Counted from the stretch's first letter, positions 35,783 to 45,259 are shown. The stretch is 50,031 nt of DNA from Acidobacteriota bacterium (GCA_003223115.1 QHXW01000020.1:1-50031), one strand, 5' to 3'. Notes: generated by a model from the letters alone, not told the origin. Translations and numbers: made by a program.

Positions 35783-36207
35783 TTCTGGTCGACGCGAACC
35801 TGATGGTTTACGCGCACGTCTCCGGCTTCCCGCAGCACAAGGCGGCGCATGCGTGGCTGGACGGCCGGCTCAACGGCTCCTCTTCGGTGGGTCTGCCCTG
35901 GCCCAGCCTGTTGGCCTTTGTCCGTCTGGTTTCCAACCCGCGTATCTTTACGCGCCCGGCAAGCGTTGCCGGGGCTTGGCGCCAAGTGGAAGAGTGGTTG
36001 GATTGCTCGCCCGTCTGGATTCCCCAACCAACAGAACGCCATCGCGAGGTGCTCGGTTCTCTCTTGGAGAAGCAAGCCAACAAAGCTCACCTCGTCCCCG
36101 ATGCCCATCTGGCCGCCCTCGCCGTTGAGCACGGCCTCACTCTCTGCTCTCTGGACGGTGACTTCGCCCGGTTTCCCGGCTTGCGCTGGGAGAACCCGCT
36201 TTCTTGA
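35779..36207 (+). CDS. VapC-like PIN-domain toxin
   Basis: 142 residues starting with GTG at 35779 (GTGA overlap with vapB). MILVDANLMVYA gives D5. WPSLLAFVRLVSNPRIF is the second-motif region of the VapC group that pairs with such RHH antitoxins, VPDAHLAALA gives the third acidic residue and SLDGDFARF the fourth. All expected acidic positions of that subgroup are present. Bracketed by repeats on both sides. Confidence 0.88.
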   Translation: MILVDANLMVYAHVSGFPQHKAAHAWLDGRLNGSSSVGLPWPSLLAFVRLVSNPRIFTRPASVAGAWRQVEEWLDCSPVWIPQPTERHREVLGSLLEKQANKAHLVPDAHLAALAVEHGLTLCSLDGDFARFPGLRWENPLS

Positions 36208-36324
36208 GATTGTTCCGGCCGCCGAGATGGCCGAAACCGTCGAATCCGCTCTCGCCGAACGCATTTCCCTCCGTTCTCTGCGTCTCTGCGTTGAAGAGCT
36301 CGCGCCATGGAGGGGCTGCGGAGT

Positions 36325-36520
36325 ATCCGGAATCGGGATTTGGGTTCTTCCGAAAATAGATCGTCACAGCTGCTGGATGTGTCTTTGTTTCTTGAGGTTG
36401 AGGAAGAATTGGGTTTCTTTTGCGAAATCACTTTACGCCGGCGGGCACCGTTTTGATAAATAGCGAGGGAGCGATCCGTGGAATGGCGGCGCGCGGACAA
36501 CATGCAGGTAATTCAGGCGC
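36325..36520 (+). repeat. Right flanking repeat of the VapBC locus (second IS110-like left end)
   Basis: TCCGGAATCGGGATTTGGGT near 36328 and GCGGGCACCGTTTTGATAAA ... GCGCGGACAACATGCAGGT (36438-36510) repeat 35140-35310. No transposase ORF follows. 36521-36907 contains only an inverted dispersed repeat (36584-36614), a short antitoxin-like scrap and a 41-codon ORF (36698-36823) without recognisable features. Confidence 0.5.
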
Positions 36521-36639
36521 TTCTAAATTTTCTTCGGTTGTGATTTCCGGCGGCCAGTTCCAGTGAAGAGCCTGACCATTCAATTCAACGCCGAGCCACC
36601 GAGAACTGCGGAATTCAATCTCGCCGATCGAAGCATCTC

Positions 36640-36700
36640 AGGGCCGAGGCGGCCGCCGTAACGGACCTGCTTTATCGAGTGTCGCTATGATGGCATTATG
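36640..36700 (-). other. 5' scrap of an AbrB-type antitoxin gene
   Basis: Minus strand contains ATLDKAG, matching the ILTLDKAG start of the antitoxin at 32280, and CCTGCTTTATCGAGTGT at 36665 matches 32250 on the plus strand. Similarity is lost within ~12 codons. Confidence 0.35.
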
Positions 36701-36907
36701 ACAGCGCACCCGTCCGATTTCCCGATATTCTCTGCGCCTTGCGTTGTGGTGCGCCTCACGAAGACCAATGAAGAGCCGATGCAGGCGCGGCAAGCGCATG
36801 CAGTGTTGAGGAAGGTGAGATGAGTAGGCTCGCTTACGGTTCGCGCCTCTGTGCGGGGCGCGAGTTGATCCCCTTGCTGCGCTACAAAAATGTGCGAAGT
36901 CGAGAGC

Positions 36908-38428
36908 TTACCGAGCCGCCATCAGCGCCCGCAGCCGGCGCGCACGCTCCGGAGCGCGTAACTGCCGGAGCGCTTTGGCTTCGATCTGCCGGATACGTTC
37001 ACGCGTGACGTCGAACTCCTGGCCGATCTCTTCGAGCGTGTGCTCGCGCTCGCAGCCGATGCCGAAGCGCATCCGGATCACTTTCTCCTCCTTGGGAGAC
37101 AGCGTCTTCAGGATGCCCGCGGTTTCGTCGCGCACATTGCCTTCAATGACTGCGTCCACCGGAGACCCCACCCATCGGTCTTCAATCAGATCGCCGAGCG
37201 CCGATTCTCCATCGCGACCCACCGGCGTTTCAAGCGATACCGGATCGCGCGAGATGGTCTTCAGCTTCTGGACCTTCTCCACCGGAATATCCATCCGGCG
37301 GCCGATCTCGTCGTTGGTCGGCGTACGTCCCAGTTCCTTCTCGAGTTCACGAGAAGCGCGCAGGAACTTGTTCATGCTCTCGTTCATGTGCACCGGGATG
37401 CGGATAGTGCGGGACTGGTCGGCAATCGCGCGCGTGATCGCCTGGCGGATCCACCAAGTCGCATAAGTCGAAAATTTGTAGCCGCGGCGGTACTCGAACT
37501 TGTCGGCCGCGCGCATCAACCCGATGTTGCCTTCCTGAATCAAGTCCAGCAGGTGCAGACCGCGGTTGACGTACTTTTTGGCAACCGAAACCACCAGTCG
37601 CAGATTGGCTTCGACCAGGTCTTTCTTGGCCCGTTCGGCCTCCTGCTCGCCCTGGCGGATGATGTTGAGCGTATGCTTCAGTTCGGCGAACGACGCGCTG
37701 GCGGTAGCTTCCCGCTTGCGGATTTCCCGGCGCAGTTCGCGCACACGCGCCTGCGCCGTCACGCCATTGCGGGATTCGGCTTTGCCCAATTCGCGGTCGA
37801 GCTGGCCCAGCTCTTCTACGGCGCGTTCGATTTCCTTGGAAAATTCCTTCCACTTCAGCGGAGGGAACGGAATCCTGCGGATGGCGAGCGACGTCTCGAC
37901 CTTAGCCCTGTTGAGCCTCGAGCACACACGGCGCCGCGCGCGCTTATTGCTGGCCGGCGTGGCTTCCAGTTTTTCCGTAAGCTGCAGCAGTTTTTTGTGA
38001 AAAACTACGACGTCGGCGAAGAGTTGCTTCACTTCGGTACGGCGCTTGGTGTCGGCGGGAGAGCCGTCCTCTACATCACCCAGATCCGCGACGTTATCGA
38101 TTTCCTCAACGCCCTTTTTCAACTGTTCGGCAACATCCACAACCACCCGCTGGACCAGAGCGGAACGGCTGATGGCTTTCTGCAGACGAAGCTTGCCGCG
38201 CTCCATACGGCGTGCCAGGTCAACTTCGCCTTCGCGCGTGAGCAGAGGGACTGCTCCCATTTCGCGCAGATACACGCGTACCGGATCGTCCGTGTAGATC
38301 GATTCCTCAACCGGCTGGGGATGCAGAAAATCCGCATCCGGAGCCGCATCGGGGTCGAAAAACTTCGGCTCTTCGTCAAAAGTAATGCCTAACGGGTTTT
38401 CGTTTAACAAATCATCAAAATGGTCCAC
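36908..38428 (-). CDS. rpoD: Primary RNA polymerase sigma factor (RpoD/SigA)
   Basis: 506 residues from a GTG at 38428 with a strong GGGGAGGTGA ribosome-binding site. Region 1.2 at ~47-77 ([20 protein letters not shown]), a long lineage-variable helical insert (~80-270), region 2 ([52 protein letters not shown]), region 3 ([12 protein letters not shown]) and region 4 with the -35-binding helix-turn-helix ([20 protein letters not shown]). It lacks region 1.1. The 268-bp leader between it and nrdR holds a candidate promoter. Directs RNA polymerase to housekeeping promoters. Confidence 0.97.
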   Translation of the reverse strand: MDHFDDLLNENPLGITFDEEPKFFDPDAAPDADFLHPQPVEESIYTDDPVRVYLREMGAVPLLTREGEVDLARRMERGKLRLQKAISRSALVQRVVVDVAEQLKKGVEEIDNVADLGDVEDGSPADTKRRTEVKQLFADVVVFHKKLLQLTEKLEATPASNKRARRRVCSRLNRAKVETSLAIRRIPFPPLKWKEFSKEIERAVEELGQLDRELGKAESRNGVTAQARVRELRREIRKREATASASFAELKHTLNIIRQGEQEAERAKKDLVEANLRLVVSVAKKYVNRGLHLLDLIQEGNIGLMRAADKFEYRRGYKFSTYATWWIRQAITRAIADQSRTIRIPVHMNESMNKFLRASRELEKELGRTPTNDEIGRRMDIPVEKVQKLKTISRDPVSLETPVGRDGESALGDLIEDRWVGSPVDAVIEGNVRDETAGILKTLSPKEEKVIRMRFGIGCEREHTLEEIGQEFDVTRERIRQIEAKALRQLRAPERARRLRALMAAR

Positions 38429-38578
38429 TAAGACTCACCTCCCCGCAGACATTCTTCATAGAACCTGTTTTTTTCCAGTGGGGTACAGATTTGAATCCGG
38501 CCGCCGAAACCGGCCCTTTCAGCCTTAACGTCAAACCCGGTAACAATTGGGGCCACCCAGGCCGCACCTAGCCCTGCT

Positions 38579-38607
38579 ATAATAGCACATATCGTTTAAG
38601 AAGTTAA
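38579..38607 (-). promoter_or_regulatory. Candidate rpoD promoter
   Basis: Minus strand TTAACT (38607-38602), 17-bp spacer, TATTAT (38584-38579), ~150 bp upstream of the GTG. Four and five matches to the consensus hexamers. Confidence 0.4.
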
Positions 38608-38696
38608 GTCCCTATAGTTACTGATGTTCCCAAGAGGTTTTGGTTACAAGAAAGCGCTCCATCCCGGCCTTAGAACGCTGACGGCGTGACGCGATT

Positions 38697-39158
38697 TCAG
38701 GAGCCCTTCTGCCTCATCAGGTTCTTCAATTCATTGAAGAAAGCCTCCTCGTCCTGGAAGTCCCGGTACACTGACGCAAACCGTACGTAAGCGATTTTGT
38801 CCATCTCCCGCAACCCTTGCATGAGGATTTCTCCGATTTCCGTAGTAGGAATCTCGCGGTCCGGTGAGTCGATGACTTTGGACTCCACGCGGTTGACCAG
38901 CTCGGACAACCGGGCCATACTGATTGGACGTTTCTCGCAGGCTTTTAGTAACCCCGACAGCACCTTCTGACGGTCGAATTTTTCGCGCCGTCCGTCCTTT
39001 TTGACGACCATGTAAGGGACTTCGTCGATGCGCTCGTACGTGGTGAATCTGCGGTCGCAACCCAGACACTGCCGTCGCCGGCGGATGAGATCGCCTTCCT
39101 TGCTTTCCCGGGAATCCACTACCTTATCGTGTATATGCCCGCAAAAAGGGCAAGTCAT
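38697..39158 (-). CDS. nrdR: Transcriptional repressor NrdR
   Basis: 153 residues starting MTCPFCGH at 39158. Zinc ribbon C3, C6, C31, C34 (CPFC and CLGC), then VVDSRESKEGDLIRRRRQC and the ATP-cone domain (VVKKDGRREKFDRQKVLSGL). NrdR senses dATP/ATP and represses ribonucleotide reductase genes. The upstream in-frame ATG (39197) would extend into the preceding membrane-protein gene and breaks the family-typical start. Overlaps that gene by 4 bp (ATGA), so translation is coupled. Confidence 0.97.
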   Translation of the reverse strand: MTCPFCGHIHDKVVDSRESKEGDLIRRRRQCLGCDRRFTTYERIDEVPYMVVKKDGRREKFDRQKVLSGLLKACEKRPISMARLSELVNRVESKVIDSPDREIPTTEIGEILMQGLREMDKIAYVRFASVYRDFQDEEAFFNELKNLMRQKGS

Positions 39159-40255
39159 GGCGCAGCCTCCTGCTCCTGTTGCCTCAACTTCCGCCAACTC
39201 AGGCCCTCGTGCAGCGCGAGCACCAGGCCGAAGGGTACGATGACGACAAATGTAGTAGCCCAGAGAATAACCGCCAGGCTTGTGGCCGCTTCAACGGGTA
39301 GACCGAAAACCTTGGTAAGCACCAGCACGGTTACTAATTGGACTCCGCCGCCCACCCCCGGGATCTGTACCACCGCACCGAAAGAAACGAAACCCATCAG
39401 AATGAGGACGTCCACAATTGTAAAGTGCATCGTAGCTGCGAACGAGCGGGTAACGCATACATAGCAAGACGCGATCAAGGACCACTCGAGAATTGTGTAC
39501 AGAACCAGCAGCAGGATGGAGCGCACACTGCGTATGGATTCGGCGCCCTGGATGAGGGCCTCGATAAAATGCCGCGCGCGGTCCAGATGATGTTGCGACA
39601 GGAAACCCAGGGCGTCCAGCAGCCTGCCGCGAACCCGGTCGGAATAACTGCGGATCCCGATAAGCAGCAGCAGGCAGAGGGCGCTTGCAATCCAGACCAC
39701 CCAGCCGCCCACTGCCAGGACCCAACCGAGCGCCGGCCCTAAATCTTCGAGCTTCCCCACCTGGCTGAGGGCGAAACCGAAAATGGCCAGCGAGAGGAGC
39801 AGATCGTAGATCCGTTCAAGCACCCAGGCGGCAAGTTGAGAAGAGAACGGCACGTTTTCCTTGAGGGCAATCAGGTACGGCCTGACGAACTCGCCCGGCC
39901 TGCCGAGTACCGTGATCGCCATGAATCCGATGACCGTGGCAGAGAACACATTCCATTGGTTGGGGTGCGGCCGCATGGGCCGCAACAACACCACCCAGCG
40001 AAGAGCGCGGCCGTAGTAGGTGGCCAGTCCGAACAGGCAGGCGGCCACCAGCCAGCCCGCGTTCAGGTGCGCCAGGCTGGAGACGAAAAGCATCCACCGA
40101 AACCCGCTCCGCCGGAGCTCCGAACGCAGCACGTAAAGCGCGACCAGGACCAGAATGATCCCCAGCAACAACCACTTCCAGCGGCGTTTCGAGATGAGGT
40201 AACCTCCCCGGGGCGCCCGGTGCACGTATCTCCCGGCCGAACGGCTCGTTATCAC
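39155..40255 (-). CDS. Lysylphosphatidylglycerol-synthase-TM / flippase-like membrane protein (YbhN family)
   Basis: 366 residues with about eight membrane helices. RPGEFVRPYLIALKENVPFS is the hallmark loop of the UPF0104/AglD/YbhN family, and later IPGVGGGVQLVTVLVLTKVF is the second conserved glycine-rich element. Family members include the membrane half of MprF and glycolipid flippase-like proteins. The first ~20 residues (ITSRSAGRYVHRAP) may be untranslated; a later ATG is not available. Coupled to nrdR by overlap. Confidence 0.85.
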   Translation of the reverse strand: MITSRSAGRYVHRAPRGGYLISKRRWKWLLLGIILVLVALYVLRSELRRSGFRWMLFVSSLAHLNAGWLVAACLFGLATYYGRALRWVVLLRPMRPHPNQWNVFSATVIGFMAITVLGRPGEFVRPYLIALKENVPFSSQLAAWVLERIYDLLLSLAIFGFALSQVGKLEDLGPALGWVLAVGGWVVWIASALCLLLLIGIRSYSDRVRGRLLDALGFLSQHHLDRARHFIEALIQGAESIRSVRSILLLVLYTILEWSLIASCYVCVTRSFAATMHFTIVDVLILMGFVSFGAVVQIPGVGGGVQLVTVLVLTKVFGLPVEAATSLAVILWATTFVVIVPFGLVLALHEGLSWRKLRQQEQEAAP

Positions 40256-40434
40256 CGGCCGTGAAACACCAATCCGCGTATCGAACTGGGCGTATCGACC
40301 TGCGCGGGCCAGACTAGAAAAATGAACCTATCATCATAAAGCCTCGTTACTTGTAGTGGAAGCCCGAATGACGGAGGAGCGAAAGTCCCTCCAGGCCATG
40401 AAAGGCTTCGTAAGGAGCAGATTCGAGGTAAACT

Positions 40435-41109
40435 ATGGCAACCGCCGCCAGTCCGGGCACCTTGCTTCGCCGCCCGGGGATGCCGGGTTATGGCTGGACG
40501 GGGCTGGGTGGCAATGCCAAACCGGCACGAGACGGCTTGGATCTGGATAACACGCTCGTTGAACGTTGCCTGAGCGGTGATACCGCCGGTTGGGAGGAGT
40601 TGGTACGGGTCCACACCCGCCGGGTTTATGGCCTTTGTTATCGTTTCACGGGGAGCGATGCCGAGGCGCAGGATCTGACGCAAGAAATTTTTCTGCGCGT
40701 TTTTCGATCGCTCAAGAGCTATCGATTGACTGAGGGTTCGTTTGTCACCTGGCTGTCGCGGTTGAGCCGGAATCTTCTCATCGATAATTACCGCCGCACA
40801 CGGCAGGACCGGCTCACCGATCCGATTGAGGATGAGCTTCCGCGCCTGGAAGAACGGGAGCACTCTGCGGCGCCGGTGAGGCCGGACCGGGCGCTTTCGG
40901 GCCGTGAAGCCAGCCAGCTTTTGCAGGCCGCGCTGGCCAAGCTTTCACCCGAGCTGCGTGAAACGGTCATTCTCCGCGATCTTCAAGAACTGGAATATCG
41001 CGAGGTGGCTCAAGTGTTGAAGGTGCCGGAAGGCACTGTGAAATCGCGCCTGAACCGGGGACGCGCCGAACTGGCTCGCCTGCTCCGGAAGCAGAAGGCA
41101 TTCCTATGA
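40435..41109 (+). CDS. ECF RNA polymerase sigma factor (RpoE-like)
   Basis: 224 residues. Sigma region 2: VYGLCYRFTGSDAEAQDLTQ, EIFLRVFRSLKSY, WLSRLSRNLLIDNYRRTRQD. Region 4: LSPELRETVILRDLQELEYR with EVAQVLKVPEGTVKSRLNRG. The glycine-rich first ~35 residues are unusual for the family, and a later start is possible. Its anti-sigma factor overlaps by 4 bp. The pair heads an envelope operon. Confidence 0.93.
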   Translation: MATAASPGTLLRRPGMPGYGWTGLGGNAKPARDGLDLDNTLVERCLSGDTAGWEELVRVHTRRVYGLCYRFTGSDAEAQDLTQEIFLRVFRSLKSYRLTEGSFVTWLSRLSRNLLIDNYRRTRQDRLTDPIEDELPRLEEREHSAAPVRPDRALSGREASQLLQAALAKLSPELRETVILRDLQELEYREVAQVLKVPEGTVKSRLNRGRAELARLLRKQKAFL

Positions 41110-41726
41110 CGTGCGCCGACATCGAAATCGCCCTGTGCGATTACCTGGACGGGAATCTGGCGCCGGCCGAAAGGGCCGAAGTGGAACGCCACATCTCCGG
41201 GTGCGCATTGTGCGCGGAACTGGCGCGGGATGCCAGCGCAGCACTGGCCTTCATGGAGCATGTGGCCGACGTGGAGCCGCCGCCAGAGCTGGTGACGCGG
41301 ATGTATGCCATTCCCACACGGCGCGATCTACAGATGGCTACCATGCGCCGCGGAGTGCGGGCCTGGTTCCATCGTCTGTTCGAGCCTCTGCTGCAGCCGC
41401 GCATGGTGATGGGGCTGTCGTTAACTATTCTGTTTTTCGGCATGATGGTCCGCTGTGCCGGCATTCCTGAGCGCCGCGTGACCCGGGCTGATCTCGATCC
41501 GGCGCGTGTCTGGGTGGGTGTTGAAGATCGCGTACATCGCGGCTGGGAGCGCTCGGTGAAATTTTACGAAAATCTCCGGTTCGTCTATCAGATCCAGTCG
41601 CGGCTGCGTGACTGGCAGGCGCAGCAGGAACAGGCTGGCGCCGAGCCGCAGAACGTGGACGAGCATCAACTGCCCGCGGGCGGGAAGAAGTCATCCGAGC
41701 TCCAGCGGGCAGCGCCGGGGAAATGA
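41106..41726 (+). CDS. Anti-sigma factor with zinc-finger (ZAS/zf-HC2) domain
   Basis: 206 residues. The N-terminal H29-x3-C33-x2-C36 motif (RHISGCALCAEL) is the sigma-binding zinc anti-sigma signature. One membrane helix near 100-120 (MVMGLSLTILFFGMMVRC) and a C-terminal extracytoplasmic part follow. It holds the sigma factor at the membrane until an envelope signal. The next gene follows 7 bp after the stop. Confidence 0.9.
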   Translation: MTCADIEIALCDYLDGNLAPAERAEVERHISGCALCAELARDASAALAFMEHVADVEPPPELVTRMYAIPTRRDLQMATMRRGVRAWFHRLFEPLLQPRMVMGLSLTILFFGMMVRCAGIPERRVTRADLDPARVWVGVEDRVHRGWERSVKFYENLRFVYQIQSRLRDWQAQQEQAGAEPQNVDEHQLPAGGKKSSELQRAAPGK

Positions 41727-41733
41727 GGATTTT

Positions 41734-42431
41734 ATGAACTGTGCAAATCATCCTGATATTCCGGCCGCGGCGTTCTGCCGCAGTTGCGGTAAGCCATTGT
41801 GCGAGACGTGCAAGCGGCCGGCCCAGGGCACGATCTATTGCGACGAGCACGTGCCTGCGCAACCCGTTTCGACTGCAACCGCGACGGCGGCTCCTGCGAT
41901 ACCGGCCATCCGGCGCAAGGGCCAGTCGATCTCAGCGCCTCTCCGGGGTTGGCCTTCGCCCTTGGATTTATTCCCGGCGTGGGCGCCATTTACAACGGCC
42001 AGTATGCCAAAGGCCTGGTGCACGCCATCATTTTCGGGCTGCTGGTGAGTATCGTCAGCTCCGATTACGCCGGCGGCCTGGAGCCGTTATTCGGCATTCT
42101 CATCGCCTGCTGGGAATTCTACATGGCGATGGAGGCTTACCATACAGCCCGCAAGCGCCGTGGCGGCGAACAGGTGGACGAATTTTCGAGTCTGCTCAAT
42201 TTGCAGGGCCGGGGATCGCGAGTACCGATGGGCGCAGTTCTTTTAATTCTGCTGGGTATTTTGCTGCTGCTGAACACCACCGAAATCATTCCGCTGCAAA
42301 AGGTGCTGCGGTATTGGCCGGTGCTGCTCATTGTGTTCGGAGTTTATCTGCTATTTCTGCGGCTGACCGGGGGAGGCCGGAACTCCGGCGCTGTCGCGGA
42401 AGCCAATCCGGAGGTGCGTCATGACCAGTAA
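41734..42431 (+). pseudogene. B-box zinc-finger membrane protein with one frameshift
   Basis: From the ATG at 41734: MNCANHPDIPAAAFCRSCGK with LCETCKRPAQGTIYCDEH (B-box-type zinc finger, C/H ligands complete). Near 41925-41945 the frame must slip to reach SPGLAFALGFIPGVGAIYNG, QYAKGLVHAIIFGLL, then helices GAVLLILLGILLLLNTTEII and the end at 42431. The joined protein has the usual layout: zinc finger, TM2-like pair, LiaF-like helices. A single-base indel, so sequencing error is possible. Confidence 0.75.
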
Positions 42432-42615
42432 TGAACTCGTTTGCGCGGTACGCGGTCCCATCATCCTGATCACGGTGGGGTCGTTGTTCGCGCTGGACCA
42501 CTTCACGCCCTGGGGATTCCAGCAAACCTGGCCGGTGCTTTTGATCGTGCTGGGTCTGCTGACGCTTCTGGGAAGAATGTCACGGCCAGGGCCAACGGCC
42601 GGAGGTGTATCGTGA
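42421..42615 (+). CDS. Small two-helix membrane protein (LiaI/LiaF-TM-like)
   Basis: 64 residues: GPIILITVGSLFALDHF and WPVLLIVLGLLTLLGRM, the hairpin of the LiaF/DUF5668 type. Overlaps the upstream gene by 11 bp and the next by 4 bp (GTGA). Accessory of the envelope operon; function unknown. Confidence 0.75.
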   Translation: MTSNELVCAVRGPIILITVGSLFALDHFTPWGFQQTWPVLLIVLGLLTLLGRMSRPGPTAGGVS

Positions 42616-43955
42616 GGCGCCATTCCCTTGCAGGGCCACTAATTCTGATTGTGATCGGCGTGGCCTTTCTCGCCAGAAACGTCTGGCAGGAAGTGCCCTT
42701 GTTCGAACTGGTGTCGCGCTACTGGCCGTTCATTCTGATCGCCTGGGGTGTGATGCGGCTGCTCGAAGTATTCGTGGAAGCGGCTCGCTCAAAGCCCCTG
42801 CCCTCGGGCCGGCTCTCGGGCGGTGAAGTGGCGTTGATCGTGCTGCTGTGCGTCATCGGTTCGGGAATGTACGCGGCGGACCGGCACGGGGTGCATCTGC
42901 CGCCTTTCGGAAACACCAGCCTCGAAGTTTTCGGCGAGCAGTACGACTACCACGCGAACGCCGAGAAGCCGGCCACAGGCGTGCTGCATGTGACGTTTGA
43001 AAATCTGCGCGGCAATGTCCGCATCACCGGTTCAGATGATGCCACGGTGAAAGTGGATCAACACAAGATGGTGCGGTCCTTCAATAAGCAGGACGCCGAC
43101 CAGGCCGACCGCCAGACAGTGCTCGAGCTGGTGCGTGACGGCGACCGCATCGTGGTGCGCACCAACCAGGAGCGCGCGTCCAATGCTCGCCGCGTGTCGT
43201 GCGATCTTGAGGTAACGGTGCCCCGCAGTGTGGCCATCGAAGGCCGCGGCACTTACGGTGACTACGATGTCACCGAGATCAAGGGGGGCGTGGATATTAC
43301 GAGCGGCAATGCGGGGGTACGGTTGAACCGCATCGGCGGAAAGACCAAAGTAGATTTGCAGCGCAGCGACATCATCAGAGCCATCGATGTGAAGGGCGAC
43401 GTGGATCTGGAAGGGCGCGGCAGCGATATCGAACTGGAAAATATCGCGGGCCAGGTGAGCATCAACGGTTCCTATTCGGGCGCGTTGCAATTCAAGAACC
43501 TGGCGAAGCCGTTGCATCTGGAATCGCGCAACACTGATTTGACCGTGGCGCAGGTGCCGGGAAGCATCAGCATGGACCTGGGCGAATTTACCGGGCAGAA
43601 TCTTGGCGGTCCGGTACACATTGTCACCCGTTCCAAGGACATCCACGTCGAGGAGTTCACGAATTCGCTGCAACTCGAGACCGAGCACGGTGATATCGAT
43701 CTGAAACCGGTAAAGCTGCCGCTGGCAAAGATTGATGCGCGGAGCCGTTCGGGCAACATCGAGCTGGAACTGCCGGCCACGGCGAAGTTCGAACTGAAGG
43801 CCACCACCAATCGCGGCGAAGTTCACAATGAATTCGGGGACCAGCTGCAGACGCAAACGGAAGGCCAGGGCGGCACGATCAAAGGCAACGTGGGCCAAGG
43901 ACCGGTCATCACGATCACCACGGACCGCGGCTCGATCACGGTGAAGAAGAGCTGA
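42612..43955 (+). CDS. Membrane-anchored DUF4097 beta-solenoid protein
   Basis: 447 residues starting at the GTG at 42612. The LiaF-like N-terminal helices (LAGPLILIVIGVAFLARNVW, YWPFILIAWGVMRLLEVF), a third helix (GEVALIVLLCVIGSGMYAA) and then ~350 residues of DUF4097 repeats with alternating hydrophobic strands (LHVTFENLRGNVRITGSDDA, GDVDLEGRGSDIELENIAGQ, GDIDLKPVKLP). It ends GSITVKKS. Probably an extracytoplasmic sensor or shield regulated by the ECF sigma factor at the head of the operon. Confidence 0.87.
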   Translation: MRRHSLAGPLILIVIGVAFLARNVWQEVPLFELVSRYWPFILIAWGVMRLLEVFVEAARSKPLPSGRLSGGEVALIVLLCVIGSGMYAADRHGVHLPPFGNTSLEVFGEQYDYHANAEKPATGVLHVTFENLRGNVRITGSDDATVKVDQHKMVRSFNKQDADQADRQTVLELVRDGDRIVVRTNQERASNARRVSCDLEVTVPRSVAIEGRGTYGDYDVTEIKGGVDITSGNAGVRLNRIGGKTKVDLQRSDIIRAIDVKGDVDLEGRGSDIELENIAGQVSINGSYSGALQFKNLAKPLHLESRNTDLTVAQVPGSISMDLGEFTGQNLGGPVHIVTRSKDIHVEEFTNSLQLETEHGDIDLKPVKLPLAKIDARSRSGNIELELPATAKFELKATTNRGEVHNEFGDQLQTQTEGQGGTIKGNVGQGPVITITTDRGSITVKKS

Positions 43956-44305
43956 GAAGGCAGGAGCAGGAGACAGAAGACAGCCATGCCTCCGGCGGTG
44001 CCGGATTGAACAGCCTGTGACTTCGACCGCAGCCGACTACCGGCTTCCCGCGCCGCAGTTTTTGGGGAGACAGCCGATGTTGGAAAAGTTGGAAATAAAC
44101 GGCTTGACTGGAAGTCACAGACCAGGAGAAGGTCAGCATCAACGCCGAGAAACCCGTAAGACAAGACATCGTTAATTAACGTTAAATCGACGTTTACCAG
44201 CCAAAAACTAGGCTTGATTTTCTACCGCTAGCCGCTCGAGGAAATCGCAGGCGCGCCAAGCTAACTTAACTAAGAAGTCCGCTCCCTGCCGGTCGCGGTT
44301 CGGCG
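43956..44305. other. Intergenic, nothing recognised
   Basis: A 350-bp convergent gap between the DUF4097 gene and the PPIase. No ORF, hairpin or repeat stands out. Confidence 0.5.
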
Positions 44306-45259
44306 TTACGGATTTTTGATTGTTGGATTGGCGAGCGAGGGTACGCGGGACGGCTCGGCGGGTCTCGCGAAAAACTGCTCGTTTTCGAACTTGATGTTTA
44401 GCGACTTGGTGGTTTCGTCCATCCACTGTTTGAGGTGGATGTTCTTGAGCTCGCTCGAGATCTGCTGTTGCACATCGGCGAGCGGTTTCTCCACGAACGA
44501 TTCCGCGCGGAAAATGTAAAAGCCGTTCGGCTGGCGCACGGGATCGCTGACGTCGCCTTGCTTGAGAGCGAACACCACGGAGCGTATTTCGTCCGGAAGA
44601 TTGTCGGATCGGGAAATGGTGCCGAAGTCGCCGTCTTTGTCCTTCGATGCGGCATCCTCGGAATACTCCTGGACAAGCTTGACGAAGTCCGCGCCCCCTT
44701 TGATCTGCTTGACCAACTCTTCGGCTTTGGCCTTGGCTTCGGGTTCCGTGTAGTGCTTCTTCGCATCCGTGCCGGCGGCTGCATTCGAAGTGAACGGGAT
44801 GTAAATGACCTTGAGTTTCACTTGCTGGTAGCGGCTCTTGTTGGCATCGTAGAACTTCTGCTGCTCTTCGGGAGTGATTGGAAGCTGATTGTAGATTTGA
44901 GTGATTTCCGCCTGAGTGAGAATATTCATCCGGTTGAATGCGATGGACTCCTGATAGGGACTCCTTTGATCAAGTTTGTCTTTCTCAGCCATGCCCGACA
45001 GCCGATGCATGAGAAAAAACTGCTCCACGAACTGGCGCCGGTTGCGCATGGCGTTTTGCTGCATCGCCGGGGGAAGCACATGCAGGTATTTTTCCAGTTC
45101 CCCATAGGTCAGCGTCCGGCCGTCAACGGTGGCCAAAACGGTATCGGGAGCCAGGGCCGGCGGTGTTGGCAATGCCGGAGCGGTTGGCTTTGCAGGCTGC
45201 GCGGGCGCTTGTGCCCACACGAGAGCGGTGGAAAAAATCACAACACAGAAGAATTTCAT
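44306..45259 (-). CDS. Periplasmic peptidyl-prolyl cis-trans isomerase (PpiC/SurA family)
   Basis: 317 residues. Signal peptide MKFFCVVIFSTALVWAQA, a proline/alanine linker, an N-terminal SurA-type helical region (RRQFVEQFFLMHRLS) and a parvulin domain at about 150-260 (KVIYIPF, FVKLVQEYSEDAASKDKDGD, FGTISRSDNLPDEI, DPVRQPNGFYIFR). The protein folds exported or outer-membrane proteins. Its upstream gap (45260-45429) contains no other gene. Confidence 0.92.
   Translation of the reverse strand: MKFFCVVIFSTALVWAQAPAQPAKPTAPALPTPPALAPDTVLATVDGRTLTYGELEKYLHVLPPAMQQNAMRNRRQFVEQFFLMHRLSGMAEKDKLDQRSPYQESIAFNRMNILTQAEITQIYNQLPITPEEQQKFYDANKSRYQQVKLKVIYIPFTSNAAAGTDAKKHYTEPEAKAKAEELVKQIKGGADFVKLVQEYSEDAASKDKDGDFGTISRSDNLPDEIRSVVFALKQGDVSDPVRQPNGFYIFRAESFVEKPLADVQQQISSELKNIHLKQWMDETTKSLNIKFENEQFFARPAEPSRVPSLANPTIKNP

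Noticed and set aside
36698-36823. 41-codon ORF in the rpoD downstream gap
   Set aside because: No ribosome-binding site and no recognisable motif; overlaps an antitoxin scrap region.
37040-38392. 450-codon open frame antisense to the sigma factor gene
   Set aside because: Mirror of the high-GC rpoD codons; no recognisable protein and no start signal.
38578-38583. TATAAT on the plus strand upstream of nrdR/rpoD
   Set aside because: No rightward gene follows; the minus-strand reading fits rpoD better.
41925-41945. Programmed frameshift in the B-box protein
   Set aside because: No slippery heptamer or downstream structure seen; a simple indel is more likely.
43032-43898. Long antisense ORF within the DUF4097 gene
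   Set aside because: Arises from repeated codon pattern of the solenoid; no independent support.
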